The notes beneath the pieces are model-generated. The model did not search any database. It was not told the DNA's origin and worked only from the letters and a program-made list of their open reading frames with translations. The position numbers and the translations under genes were made by a program. A stretch of DNA of 51,551 nt from Myxococcales bacterium (lineage in GTDB: Bacteria > Myxococcota > Myxococcia > Myxococcales > JAJYLH01): NCBI GenBank assembly GCA_021787845.1, contig JAJYLH010000044.1, positions 1 to 51,551 on the forward strand, in the 5' to 3' direction. Shown piece after piece: positions 42,506 through 49,981 of the stretch; position 1 is the stretch's first letter; each line of letters opens with the position of its first letter.

Positions 42506-44713
42506 GTGGCCGTCGCGCTCCTCGGGCTCGGGTCGGCCGGGTGCTCGCTCAAGGTTTCGTCCGATCGCGCGACCGCCGCCGAAGGCGAGGTCGTCCACAT
42601 CAAGGTCGATGCAACCGCGGCGGGCTTCATCCCGTGGAACACGATGGCCACGCTCTCGGTGCCAGCGGACAGCGGCGCGTACTTCGTGGTCAGCGGGTCA
42701 CCCGCGTCCACCGTCTCGTGCGCGACGAACAGCGGCGCTTGCGCACAGCTCACGTCGGGCACGGAAAGGCCCGCGCTGGTCACTGCGACTGCCGGCGGCC
42801 AGTCGAGCAGCGCAACCGTGACCTTCGTCCCTTGCCTGGCGACCGGCGGAAGTTGTGACACGGATGCGAACTGCTGCTCCGGGGCCTGCCAGAGCGGGGC
42901 TTGCGCTGCGGGAACCGGCGGGCCGACTTGCCCCGCCGGCTATTGGGACTGCGACAACAACCCGGCCAACGGTTGCGAGACCGATCTGCTCGCAGACGCG
43001 AAGAACTGTGGACCTTGCGGGAACGCCTGCCTTTCGGGAGAGTCGTGCGATAACGGTTCTTGCTCACTCCCTCCGGGTCAGACCACGCTGACCAACCCGA
43101 TCTTCATCAACGGCGGACAGGAAGATGTCGACGGCGATGGCGTTCCGGACTTCACCGTCACAGTCGCCGGGGACGAGCGGATCATTGAGGCAATGACCAA
43201 CGGAAAGCCTTACCTCATCGATCGCGAACGGAACGGCATGATCGAGTCCTACCAGCTCGATCGCAACGGCGACGGCGAGATGGACTACTCGGTGACCACG
43301 ACCTGGGCGAACGGGTTGCCCAGCGAAATCGACACCACGTCCGACGATGACTATGACGGCGTGACCGACTGGGAATCCGTCGTCATCTACTCGGCCGACC
43401 GCAGCACGAGCGAAAGGAAGTTCCTGCAGAGGACTTCCCCGACCGCGCCGCTCCAAGTGGTGTCGGATGTCACTGAACAGGAGCCGCATGGAGAAGCGAG
43501 CGCCACCGACGACGCAGGGTCTAATTGCCTGGATCCAACGGCGCTGACCGATTGGCACTCGATCGTATACGATAGTCTGACAACGGCGCCGGGGAACGAG
43601 AGGCGCGTTCAGCTTCCCCTGACGACCTACTCACATGTTCTTCCGGACGAGGTCACCGTCGGCGGGTACCGCGTCCTGGTCAAAGGACCGTTTGCATGTA
43701 GCCAGATAGCTGTGAATGCGATCGTGGATGCGATGACGATTATCAACGACACCTCGATGAAGTGCTTGGCGATGTTGAACAAGACATTCTGGGAAGGGAT
43801 CGGTGTGCAGCTCCAAAGAGGGGACACCTTGATAGGCTGCTACTCGGATGGAACCGGCACCTGCAATGGCGTCACTTTTTCGGACACGAATGAACCGGGC
43901 ACCGAGTGGACCTTGCCTAACGGCAAACAGGTGTCGTATCACCCCGACGAGGCCAACCCGTCAAACACATCGGGTGCTGACCCGGTGGCGTTACAGCTAG
44001 TTCTCTTGAACTTCCCCGATGCGGTTCCTGCCACTGCTCCTCATCCTGTTACGTGGTATCCGGAGCATACGCCATCGATTCTCCTTCACGAGCTGACCCA
44101 CCGGTCGCTCGGCAGGGCCGCTGATCATGCGCCACCTGGCAACGGTAGCATACCCGGCCGGCCGCTGGAGGGCATGCATGTCGATCAGGTTTACGCCTGC
44201 GCGCGGTTCTGTGGCGATTGCGACGAGAGGGAGCCCGGCGTTGGAAGCCGCGAGCCAGCAGACGATAGCAGCGGCACCTCCGACGATGGGCCTTGGGACT
44301 GTGCGAGGTGTGCGCTACCCGATTCGAAGTGGTTATGTGGCGAGAAACCGACGTGGCCGGACCACTTGGTGAAACAGCCATGCGATGGCGAGAAGTGCCA
44401 AGGGGAGTGCGATGTGAACGCTGGGAACTGCCCCGTTGCTGACGCTACCGCGTGCTCCATGTGGGAAGAGACGTCCTGTGACAACGAAGCGACGCAGTCT
44501 CTGCAGTGTGTCGATACCTGTCCCTATCCGCTACCGCTTTCCGGTCACGATCTTCCTGTCGGGAGTTGGGAGCATTGCAGCGGAACAGACATCCCCGACC
44601 TGCTTGGGACGGCTGGCTATTGCAGCCGAGGGACGACCGACCAGAGGGCCGCCCTGGGCAACGGCAACCCCCTCCCCCTCAGCGGTGCGGTTCAGGAGTT
44701 CTGCAACCAATGA
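42506..44713 (+). CDS. Cys-rich, Ca-binding-repeat lipoprotein with HExxH metallopeptidase motif
   Basis: This 735-aa protein has lipobox GSAGCS near the start. An Ig-like domain (about 20-105) and a Cys-rich stretch (about 110-185) follow, then three Asp-rich calcium-type motifs (DVDGDGVPD, DRNGDGEMD, DDDYDGVTD). HELTH (codons at 44087-44101) lies in LLHELTHRSLG, and a second Cys-rich region follows. HExxH in this context suggests a surface zinc peptidase; the third metal ligand is not obvious. The true N-terminus is probably upstream across the C9 tract. It overlaps the next gene by ATGA. From about 43.4 kb on, A/T-rich codons are more common than in the left half. Confidence 0.75.
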   Translation: MAVALLGLGSAGCSLKVSSDRATAAEGEVVHIKVDATAAGFIPWNTMATLSVPADSGAYFVVSGSPASTVSCATNSGACAQLTSGTERPALVTATAGGQSSSATVTFVPCLATGGSCDTDANCCSGACQSGACAAGTGGPTCPAGYWDCDNNPANGCETDLLADAKNCGPCGNACLSGESCDNGSCSLPPGQTTLTNPIFINGGQEDVDGDGVPDFTVTVAGDERIIEAMTNGKPYLIDRERNGMIESYQLDRNGDGEMDYSVTTTWANGLPSEIDTTSDDDYDGVTDWESVVIYSADRSTSERKFLQRTSPTAPLQVVSDVTEQEPHGEASATDDAGSNCLDPTALTDWHSIVYDSLTTAPGNERRVQLPLTTYSHVLPDEVTVGGYRVLVKGPFACSQIAVNAIVDAMTIINDTSMKCLAMLNKTFWEGIGVQLQRGDTLIGCYSDGTGTCNGVTFSDTNEPGTEWTLPNGKQVSYHPDEANPSNTSGADPVALQLVLLNFPDAVPATAPHPVTWYPEHTPSILLHELTHRSLGRAADHAPPGNGSIPGRPLEGMHVDQVYACARFCGDCDEREPGVGSREPADDSSGTSDDGPWDCARCALPDSKWLCGEKPTWPDHLVKQPCDGEKCQGECDVNAGNCPVADATACSMWEETSCDNEATQSLQCVDTCPYPLPLSGHDLPVGSWEHCSGTDIPDLLGTAGYCSRGTTDQRAALGNGNPLPLSGAVQEFCNQ

Positions 44714-45450
44714 ACCGGGGTCCTCTTCATTCGGCGGTGGCGTTCTTCTGCCTGGCCATCAGCGGTTGCGCGCACCTTCCCGGAGGTGAGCGACAGGCGC
44801 ATGCCACGCGGCCGGGCGAGGTGGCTTCGCAAACGTTTTGCGACCGCATCGCAACGTGGAAGTCCCTTGCCCGGCAGATCGACCTTCCTCCAGCACGACG
44901 AATCCCTGGTGTTGAGGTCAGCGTCACGCGCTCCTTGTTCAGCACCGAAGTCTTGCAGATGGTTTCTTACCGCGAATGTGTAGCTGGCGCGCACCGAAAT
45001 TACTATGCCAACGGTCAAGTCATGGCAATCGACGACATGCGGATAAGAGGCGAGAGACGGCGATGCTCGCATCCAAACCGGAGCGTGGATATTGGGATCA
45101 AATTGGGGTATCCGCAACCGGAGGTCGAGGCAGAGGCGACCGTCGATGTGTTCTTCGAGGGAGGTCCGAATGGTGATCCGCTCGGCTCAGGTGGATGCGT
45201 CATGGTCTATTACCCTTCCGAAGCGCCGCGGCGTGTAAATTGGCCACCAGCCTGCGCGGGGCGTCCGTGGGTGGTCTGCAAAGCGTTCGGTCCACCGCGG
45301 CGCCCGAGCACAACGCCCTGGGTTCTAGCCGTTTCCACTTGCTCACCCGAATACCAGTGTCCTGCGTTCCCGCGGATCATCACCAAGTTGATTCAGGACG
45401 CCTGGAACGCGCGGCCGCGGTCGGCGGCGGCCAAGACACGCGGTCGCTGA
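44710..45450 (+). CDS. Lipoprotein, first of two paralogues, unknown function
   Basis: This 246-aa lipoprotein (lipobox AISGC) is translationally coupled to the HExxH protein by ATGA. After the signal peptide it contains FCDRIATWKSLARQIDLPP, matching FCERLPKWESFSREIDLPS in the next protein. A beta-rich body with paired cysteines follows, and a C-terminal CPAFPRIITKLI matches CRSFPTIIAALV of its neighbour. The two are tandem duplicates with low identity. Probably partners or substrates of the putative peptidase; that is an inference. Confidence 0.75.
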   Translation: MNRGPLHSAVAFFCLAISGCAHLPGGERQAHATRPGEVASQTFCDRIATWKSLARQIDLPPARRIPGVEVSVTRSLFSTEVLQMVSYRECVAGAHRNYYANGQVMAIDDMRIRGERRRCSHPNRSVDIGIKLGYPQPEVEAEATVDVFFEGGPNGDPLGSGGCVMVYYPSEAPRRVNWPPACAGRPWVVCKAFGPPRRPSTTPWVLAVSTCSPEYQCPAFPRIITKLIQDAWNARPRSAAAKTRGR

Positions 45451-45459
45451 GAGAGGAAG

Positions 45460-46122
45460 ATGATGATGCCGAGCCCACAGGTGCGTGCCCATGTCGCCTC
45501 TCGTGCTGCAACGCTGAGAAGATGGAGCGCGGCCCTGGCCCGGACGGCGGGGGCTGTCTTGGCTCTGGTCACGGTCACAACTACCGGGTGCGCGCACGTC
45601 TCCGCTCGGAGCGCTCCCGAGAGTTTCTGTGAACGCTTGCCAAAGTGGGAGTCGTTTTCGCGGGAGATCGATCTGCCTTCTGGCAGCAGGCCCTCGCGGG
45701 TTCGCGTGGCAGAGCGGACGAAATCGGGCGTTCTGTGGCAGACCGTCACCTACGACGGTTACCTGGTGGCGCAGCGCGCGTACGGGCAGGGGCACCTGGT
45801 CGGACTGACCGACAATCTGAGAGACGGGGAGGCATACCGCGTAACTTTCGACGCCCTCTTGAGCCACCGACCACAAGACACCTACGACCGGGTGGCGGTC
45901 ACCGTGTATTTGGAGAAGGCGGTGACGTTCCGAGACAAGACTGGCACGTCGTCTTACCTGCCGGGAGGGTGCACGAACTGGTATGCGCCCCAGCGGCCGC
46001 ACGGCTCGACTTGGGTACTGGTGCCGTCGCGCACAACTTGTCCTGCTGTCCTCCAGTGCAGGAGCTTTCCAACGATCATCGCGGCCCTGGTCGGCGCTGC
46101 GGAGAAAGCACGACCTCACTGA
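45460..46122 (+). CDS. Lipoprotein, second of two paralogues, unknown function
   Basis: This 220-aa lipoprotein (lipobox TTTGCA) follows 9 nt after its paralogue with AGAGAGG before three tandem ATG codons. Body features match the previous protein: FCERLPKWESFSREIDLPS, a VTVYLEKAVTF strand equivalent to VDVFFEGG, a GGC motif, WVLVPS.TTCP and the terminal CRSFPTIIAAL. No catalytic residues visible. It closes a three-gene operon. Confidence 0.75.
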   Translation: MMMPSPQVRAHVASRAATLRRWSAALARTAGAVLALVTVTTTGCAHVSARSAPESFCERLPKWESFSREIDLPSGSRPSRVRVAERTKSGVLWQTVTYDGYLVAQRAYGQGHLVGLTDNLRDGEAYRVTFDALLSHRPQDTYDRVAVTVYLEKAVTFRDKTGTSSYLPGGCTNWYAPQRPHGSTWVLVPSRTTCPAVLQCRSFPTIIAALVGAAEKARPH

Positions 46123-46175
46123 CTAAAGCTTTCGGCGTCCTTGGTGCTTGGCCGCCAAGGAGTAGCCATGCCTGT

Positions 46176-46394
46176 GTGTGCATCGGCCAGGCCGTCTCCA
46201 TACGCAGGCGCCTCACCCAGCACTTCGACGGCGGGAAGCGCGGGACGATCACGCCCGATGGTCGAGTGTCGCAGGTCTGGTGGCGCGCCCACGACGCCAG
46301 GCAGTTGAACGCGCTGGAGCGTGGCTGGCTGGAGTCCGTTCGTCTGCGCGATGGCGCCCTGCCTGCGATGAACCGGGCGAGCGCCCCGACGTAG
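46176..46394 (+). pseudogene. GIY-YIG endonuclease-like remnant
   Basis: The 72-codon frame reads VCIGQAVSIRRRLTQHF, later ERGWLESVRLRDGALPAMN, matching the middle and end of GIY-YIG domains (the RR-x4-H region, the catalytic-type glutamate, and P-x-x-N). The first strand that carries GIY is missing. A good GGAG-ATG lies just upstream (46168) but in another frame, so a frameshift has probably occurred. Confidence 0.5.
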
Positions 46395-46458
46395 GAGCAA
46401 CGCTCATCGGACGCGCAGTCCGACACGGGGAGGCACCTGGCAGGGGGCCGGTTCCTGC

Positions 46459-47025
46459 TCACGCGATGATCGGTCTCAAATCGAGCCTTCCCTCTCGTTC
46501 CTGGGCCCAGAACGATCGGCCGTCCTCGTCCGCGACAAGAATGGGGCCCGCGCGGAGCCGTCGACGGATCTCGTCTTCGGCCAGAGGGTTGCCGAATTGG
46601 GAGCCATAGATCGCTTGGACCGTCTCGAGCTTGATCCCGCGCAGCTCTCCGTAGGTCACGACGCCGAGAAAGCAGTTGGATGGATCAAACGCTTTGGGGT
46701 GCTCGTCGAGGACGCGAACCTTCGCGGCAACTGAGTACGTCCCGAGGGGCATCGCTGGGAGCTTGAGGTCCACCAGTTGTGGTTCCGATGTCGCATGCCC
46801 CTTCACGGCAGGGCCTTCGGCCAGCGGCTCGTCAGGAACCAACTTGCGCCGTTCGATCTCGTGGTAATCGAAGACTCTCGTCGTGATCGAGACTCTCACA
46901 CGTGTCTCCGGAGGAATCTCCGGTTGGCCGAAGCTCCGAACCAGGCGGTAGCGGGCACGCACCGTGCGCCTATCTTGGAGGAACTCCACGAGGTTCGATT
47001 CGACGCCGATCTTCTCAGGGAGCAT
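46459..47025 (-). CDS. Beta-rich protein of unknown function, HEPN-operon member
   Basis: This 188-aa protein from ATG 47025 (a TTG at 47046 is possible) is not recognised. Alternating strands over residues 20-125 with a PLGTYSVAAKVRV stretch suggest a beta sandwich. The C-terminal 60 residues are helical with a WAQEREGRLDLRPI end. No signal peptide or TM segment. It overlaps the upstream gene by 11 nt. Being the third gene of a unit headed by a broken HEPN gene, it may be a surviving passenger. Confidence 0.6.
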   Translation of the reverse strand: MLPEKIGVESNLVEFLQDRRTVRARYRLVRSFGQPEIPPETRVRVSITTRVFDYHEIERRKLVPDEPLAEGPAVKGHATSEPQLVDLKLPAMPLGTYSVAAKVRVLDEHPKAFDPSNCFLGVVTYGELRGIKLETVQAIYGSQFGNPLAEDEIRRRLRAGPILVADEDGRSFWAQEREGRLDLRPIIA

Positions 47026-47368
47026 GGCTGTCACCGATTTGGACAAAGGTCGGACGGAGCAGGCCAGCGCCCATCACCGGTATCGGCAGAGGCTGCGTCT
47101 GACGCACCCAGGCGTAGTGGGCTGTTGTCGCCTCGGGGGTGTGAAAGACGAAGGTCAGGTCGACACCATGCTCGCGACGGACGCTCTTTCGCAGCGGCCA
47201 GAGTCGCGCGACTGCGGCCCGCTGCTCGGATGCCGGGACATCGAAGACGTCGACCGTCCAATCGCGCCCGTCAAAGTCGCCGCGGGTGATCGTCTCGTCC
47301 GTCCAGCGCACCGGGATGCCGTCAAGCATGATCGAGAATCGGCTCAGTAGTTCCGTGCGGTCGATCAT
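47015..47368 (-). CDS. Small protein of unknown function, HEPN-operon member
   Basis: This 117-aa protein (MIDRTELLSRF...) has mixed helix/strand content and conserved-looking LTFVFHTPEATTAHYAWVR. Its ATG overlaps the TGA that would end the HEPN frame (ATGA), and its 3' end overlaps the next gene. I recognise no family. Coupling to HEPN on one side suggests it belonged to the same two- or three-gene module, perhaps as antidote or sensor; this is inference. Confidence 0.6.
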   Translation of the reverse strand: MIDRTELLSRFSIMLDGIPVRWTDETITRGDFDGRDWTVDVFDVPASEQRAAVARLWPLRKSVRREHGVDLTFVFHTPEATTAHYAWVRQTQPLPIPVMGAGLLRPTFVQIGDSHAP

Positions 47369-47738
47369 GCGTCCTCCGGCGGCCCCAGTAGTGCATGGAC
47401 GAAAGCCTCCGCGCTGTCGAGAGCTTGCACGCTCTCCTCGTACGTCAGCGAGTCGTGTTGCTAGTAGTCGGCCTTGATCCTGACGCCTCGCAGGAAGTCC
47501 AGCGTCTGCGCTTGCTCGCGGGACACGACGCCCGCGTCTTCGGCATCGCCTGGGAGCCTGTCATGCCGGAAGTAGCGTGCCCCGCGCTCGTCCGGCGGCG
47601 CGATTCCCTCGTCCTCCATGCGCACCCAGCAAGCCTGGTAGGCCGCGTAGTACGCGCGCGATGCCGCCGCGTTAGGATGCGGCTCCCGGCAAGCAGCAAT
47701 CGGGCGGCCGAGAGGTTCTCGCGCGCACGGGCTTCCAT
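47365..47738 (-). pseudogene. HEPN-domain gene broken by a frameshift and an amber codon
   Basis: The start frame gives MEARARENLSAARLLLAG (from 47738). After a shift near 47676-47690 another frame continues as NAAASRAYYAAYQACWV, a HEPN helix, and on to FLRGVRIKADY. A TAG (47461-47463) follows, after which the same frame reads QHDSLTYEESVQALDSAEAF, the expected last HEPN helix, until a TGA at 47365. Two independent lesions imply decay. Small HEPN proteins are RNases in toxin-antitoxin pairs or adaptors for nucleotidyltransferases. Confidence 0.65.
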
Positions 47739-47847
47739 GCCGTCGGCCTCCCGCGGGGCGCCGCAAGTGCGACTAGGCGCCAGGCAACTCAACTCTGGCC
47801 GAATCGGTCTTATCTGTCAAGGGTAAGTCGCGCGCGATCGACGCGTG

Positions 47848-47988
47848 GTGCGGCCGCTCGAGCCCGGGCACGGCGCCTCGTTCATCGTCCGCCTGCCGAA
47901 AGAGCCTCGGCAGTCGCGGATCGCGGGCGAGGCACCGCCCATGGTGCAGCAGGTCGCGGTGACGCTCGCCTGGAGCCGTGGCCGATGA
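47848..47988 (+). pseudogene. Possible histidine-kinase C-terminal remnant
   Basis: One frame reads VRPLEPGHGASFIVRLPKE, which looks like the G2 box and last strand of a HATPase domain (usual form G-x-G-x-x-F-x-V-x-LP). It continues 27 codons to a stop. No other kinase motif precedes it. The rest of 47739-48134 holds nothing I can name. Confidence 0.3.
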
Positions 47989-48134
47989 TGCCCGTCCTCG
48001 GGCTACCCCGATCCCTCCACCGGCCGCGTCGGAAGCTGGAGACGGCGCAGCGTGCGGACCGGCGGGAGCTCAACTATCTTCCTGCCGGGGCCCGTCCCCG
48101 CCGGCTTGGTGGCCATCGGCGTCCGAGGTGCTGC

Positions 48135-48788
48135 GTGTCGAAGGTCAGCGTGGCAAGCTTTTCGATCTCTCTGGACGGTTTCGGCGCCGGGCCGAACCAA
48201 GACGCGGAACATCCGCTCGGCGTGGGCGGGATGGACCTGCACCGCTGGTTGTTCTCGACGCGGACGTTCCAACGCCTTCACGGGGACGGGAAGGGCGGGG
48301 CGACCGGCGTCGACGACGAGATGGCCGCACGCGGGTTCGAGAATGTCGGCGCGTGGATCCTGGGGCGCAACATGTTCGGCCCCGTGCGCGGTCCCTGGCC
48401 CGACGAAGGATGGCGAGGCTGGTGGGGAGAAGACCCGCCGTACCACGTTCCCGTCTTTGTCCTGACGCACCACGCGAGGCCGACCCTCTCGATGGAGGGC
48501 GGCAACGTCTTCCACTTCGTCACGGGCGGTATCCACGAGGCGCTCGAGCGCGCGAAGGAAGCCGCCCATGACAAGGACGTGCGCATCGGCGGCGGCCCGA
48601 ACACGATCCGGCAGTTCCTGAGGGCCGGCCTCGTCGACGAGATGCACCTCGCCGTAGCTCCTGTGCTCCTGGGACGGGGGGAGCCGCTGTTCGTCAGCCT
48701 CGACTTCTCCGAACTGGGCTTCGTGGTCGCGAGCTTCGCGGCGAGCGAGCTCGCGGCGCATTACCTGCTGCGTCGCAGGACCGGCTAG
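48135..48788 (+). CDS. Dihydrofolate-reductase-family protein (RibD C-terminal type)
   Basis: This 217-aa protein from GTG 48135 (GAGGTG upstream) belongs to the bacterial DHFR/RibD_C group of putative NADPH reductases. SISLDGFGAGP is the first strand and loop. ILGRNMFG, an NADPH-loop-like HFVTGGIHEALERAK, RIGGGPNTIRQFLRAGLVDEM and APVLLGRGEPLF are diagnostic of the family. Role unknown; such stand-alone reductases are common in actinobacteria and myxobacteria. No riboflavin genes nearby. Confidence 0.85.
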   Translation: MSKVSVASFSISLDGFGAGPNQDAEHPLGVGGMDLHRWLFSTRTFQRLHGDGKGGATGVDDEMAARGFENVGAWILGRNMFGPVRGPWPDEGWRGWWGEDPPYHVPVFVLTHHARPTLSMEGGNVFHFVTGGIHEALERAKEAAHDKDVRIGGGPNTIRQFLRAGLVDEMHLAVAPVLLGRGEPLFVSLDFSELGFVVASFAASELAAHYLLRRRTG

Positions 48789-48958
48789 GGAGCGAGCTTT
48801 CGGAGGAGGCGGCAGACCGCGGTGCCGCCCGAGTCGATGCAGAACGACCAGGGCACTCCCCGCGGGTGCGGTTCCGGCGGCCCTCAGAAGTCGGGCATGA
48901 CTCCCACGACCCCGTCGTCGAGAGCCGTCGCGATGACCGAACGGAAGCGGCGCTCGCC

Positions 48959-49015
48959 GATGGGCTCCGCTCCACCCATCCTACGGATTGGGTTGCGGGC
49001 GTCGGCCCGCGCCAA
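48959..49015. repeat. Dispersed palindromic element, GGATGGGTGGAGC type, reverse orientation
   Basis: GATGGGCTCCGCTCCACCCA continues into TCCTACGGATTGGGTTGCGG and GCGTCGGCCCGCGCC. This is the reverse complement of 34186-34238 with a longer flank; the flank also matches 38007-38034. Confidence 0.75.
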
Positions 49016-49026
49016 GCTTGTCGAAC

Positions 49027-49170
49027 CATGCGTTTGAGGGCTCGCGCTGCAAACGGCGTCTGCGTCCGATCGCCGCGCTGCACGACCCCGAAGAGATCGC
49101 CCGCTACCTCGCCCACACCAGTGAGACCACCACCTACGCCCGCGGCCCGCCGCGGTTGGCCGCGCAGCTC
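49027..49170 (+). pseudogene. IS91-type transposase C-terminal remnant
   Basis: The frame reads CKRRLRPIAALHDPEEIARY and on to a proline-rich GPPR. The pattern of a Cys-containing stub, then RLR-x-IA-x-I-x-DP-x-x-I-x-R-x-L, matches the last 40 residues of IS91/IS801-family rolling-circle transposases. Everything upstream is missing, replaced by the palindromic element at 48959. Confidence 0.45.
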
Positions 49171-49384
49171 CTCTCGATCGGTAGCTCTTCCTCGGGCGCT
49201 TTCAGCCAGCCCGTCGGGAGCGGTTCGTCTCGACGCTGGCCACCGGCGCTCGACTTGACGCTTTCGGACAGAACATCTACCCTCTCGGCCCGTGAACGAT
49301 GCCGACCAGGACCGCCAGCGACCGCGATCACGACGCCACCGAGGCACGGGTTCGCACCTGCGGGCCGCTTGGGCTTCTTACACG

Positions 49385-49981
49385 TCATGGCGCGGCCTTC
49401 TTGCCGCAGCACAGCGCGGCGACGGTGCGGACGAATTTGTCGAAGCTCGGCGACACGGCGCGAAGCCGCGCGATGTCGATTTGCCGTGTGAGGAGGAGCT
49501 GGCTGGTGGTCGGCCGGTACCCCTTGACGAGCGTCTGCAATCGTTCCTTGGCGCCGCGGACGACTTCCGGAGACCGGGATGACGGCGCTGGAATGCGGTA
49601 GCCATATCGAGACCAGAGCAACCAGCCCTCGAACTCGCGAACTGCCATGACTGCAGCGCCGGTGTCGCCCCGCTCAGCAAGAAGCTGCCCCACGCTTTGC
49701 GCCCACGCCCCCGGGCAGTCGTCATCGGCATCACACAGGATCAGCACCGCGGAAGCCGGGCGTGCGCGCGCCATCGCCATCGCCCGCGCGATTCCATCCC
49801 GATGACAAAGACGCCCTGGACCCGGCGCGCCCTCGTCGACCATCTGGTTGCGGTGGCGCCGGACCGGGTTGCCGTCCACCACCCACCCCTGGATGTCGAG
49901 GTGCCGCAGCACGCGGGCGCAGAGATTGGGAACCGCTGCGACCTCGCCCTTGCCCTCGACGACACACACGAGACGGTTCAC
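49385..49981 (-). CDS. DUF4276 protein, TOPRIM-like, partner of the upstream ATPase
   Basis: This 198-aa protein starts at GTG 49981, overlapping the ATPase stop by GTGA. DUF4276 proteins have a TOPRIM-type core: the glutamate is E9 (VVEGKGE), the acidic pair D84/D86 lies in ILCDADDDCP, and a further EFEGWLL follows at about 116-122. TOPRIM proteins next to ABC-type ATPases are nucleases in OLD, Gabija and PARIS anti-phage systems. This pair is not one I can name as a characterised system. All the metal-binding acidic residues appear intact. Confidence 0.85.
   Translation of the reverse strand: MNRLVCVVEGKGEVAAVPNLCARVLRHLDIQGWVVDGNPVRRHRNQMVDEGAPGPGRLCHRDGIARAMAMARARPASAVLILCDADDDCPGAWAQSVGQLLAERGDTGAAVMAVREFEGWLLWSRYGYRIPAPSSRSPEVVRGAKERLQTLVKGYRPTTSQLLLTRQIDIARLRAVSPSFDKFVRTVAALCCGKKAAP

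Larger units (their letters stand above)
48789..49384. other. Non-coding region with repeat and transposase debris
   Basis: Nearly 600 nt. It includes the REP-like element at 48959 and a transposase fragment after it, annotated separately. On the minus strand 48885-48960 reads GERRFRSVIATALDDGVVGV and MPDF followed by stop, perhaps the end of another lost gene. Confidence 0.45.
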
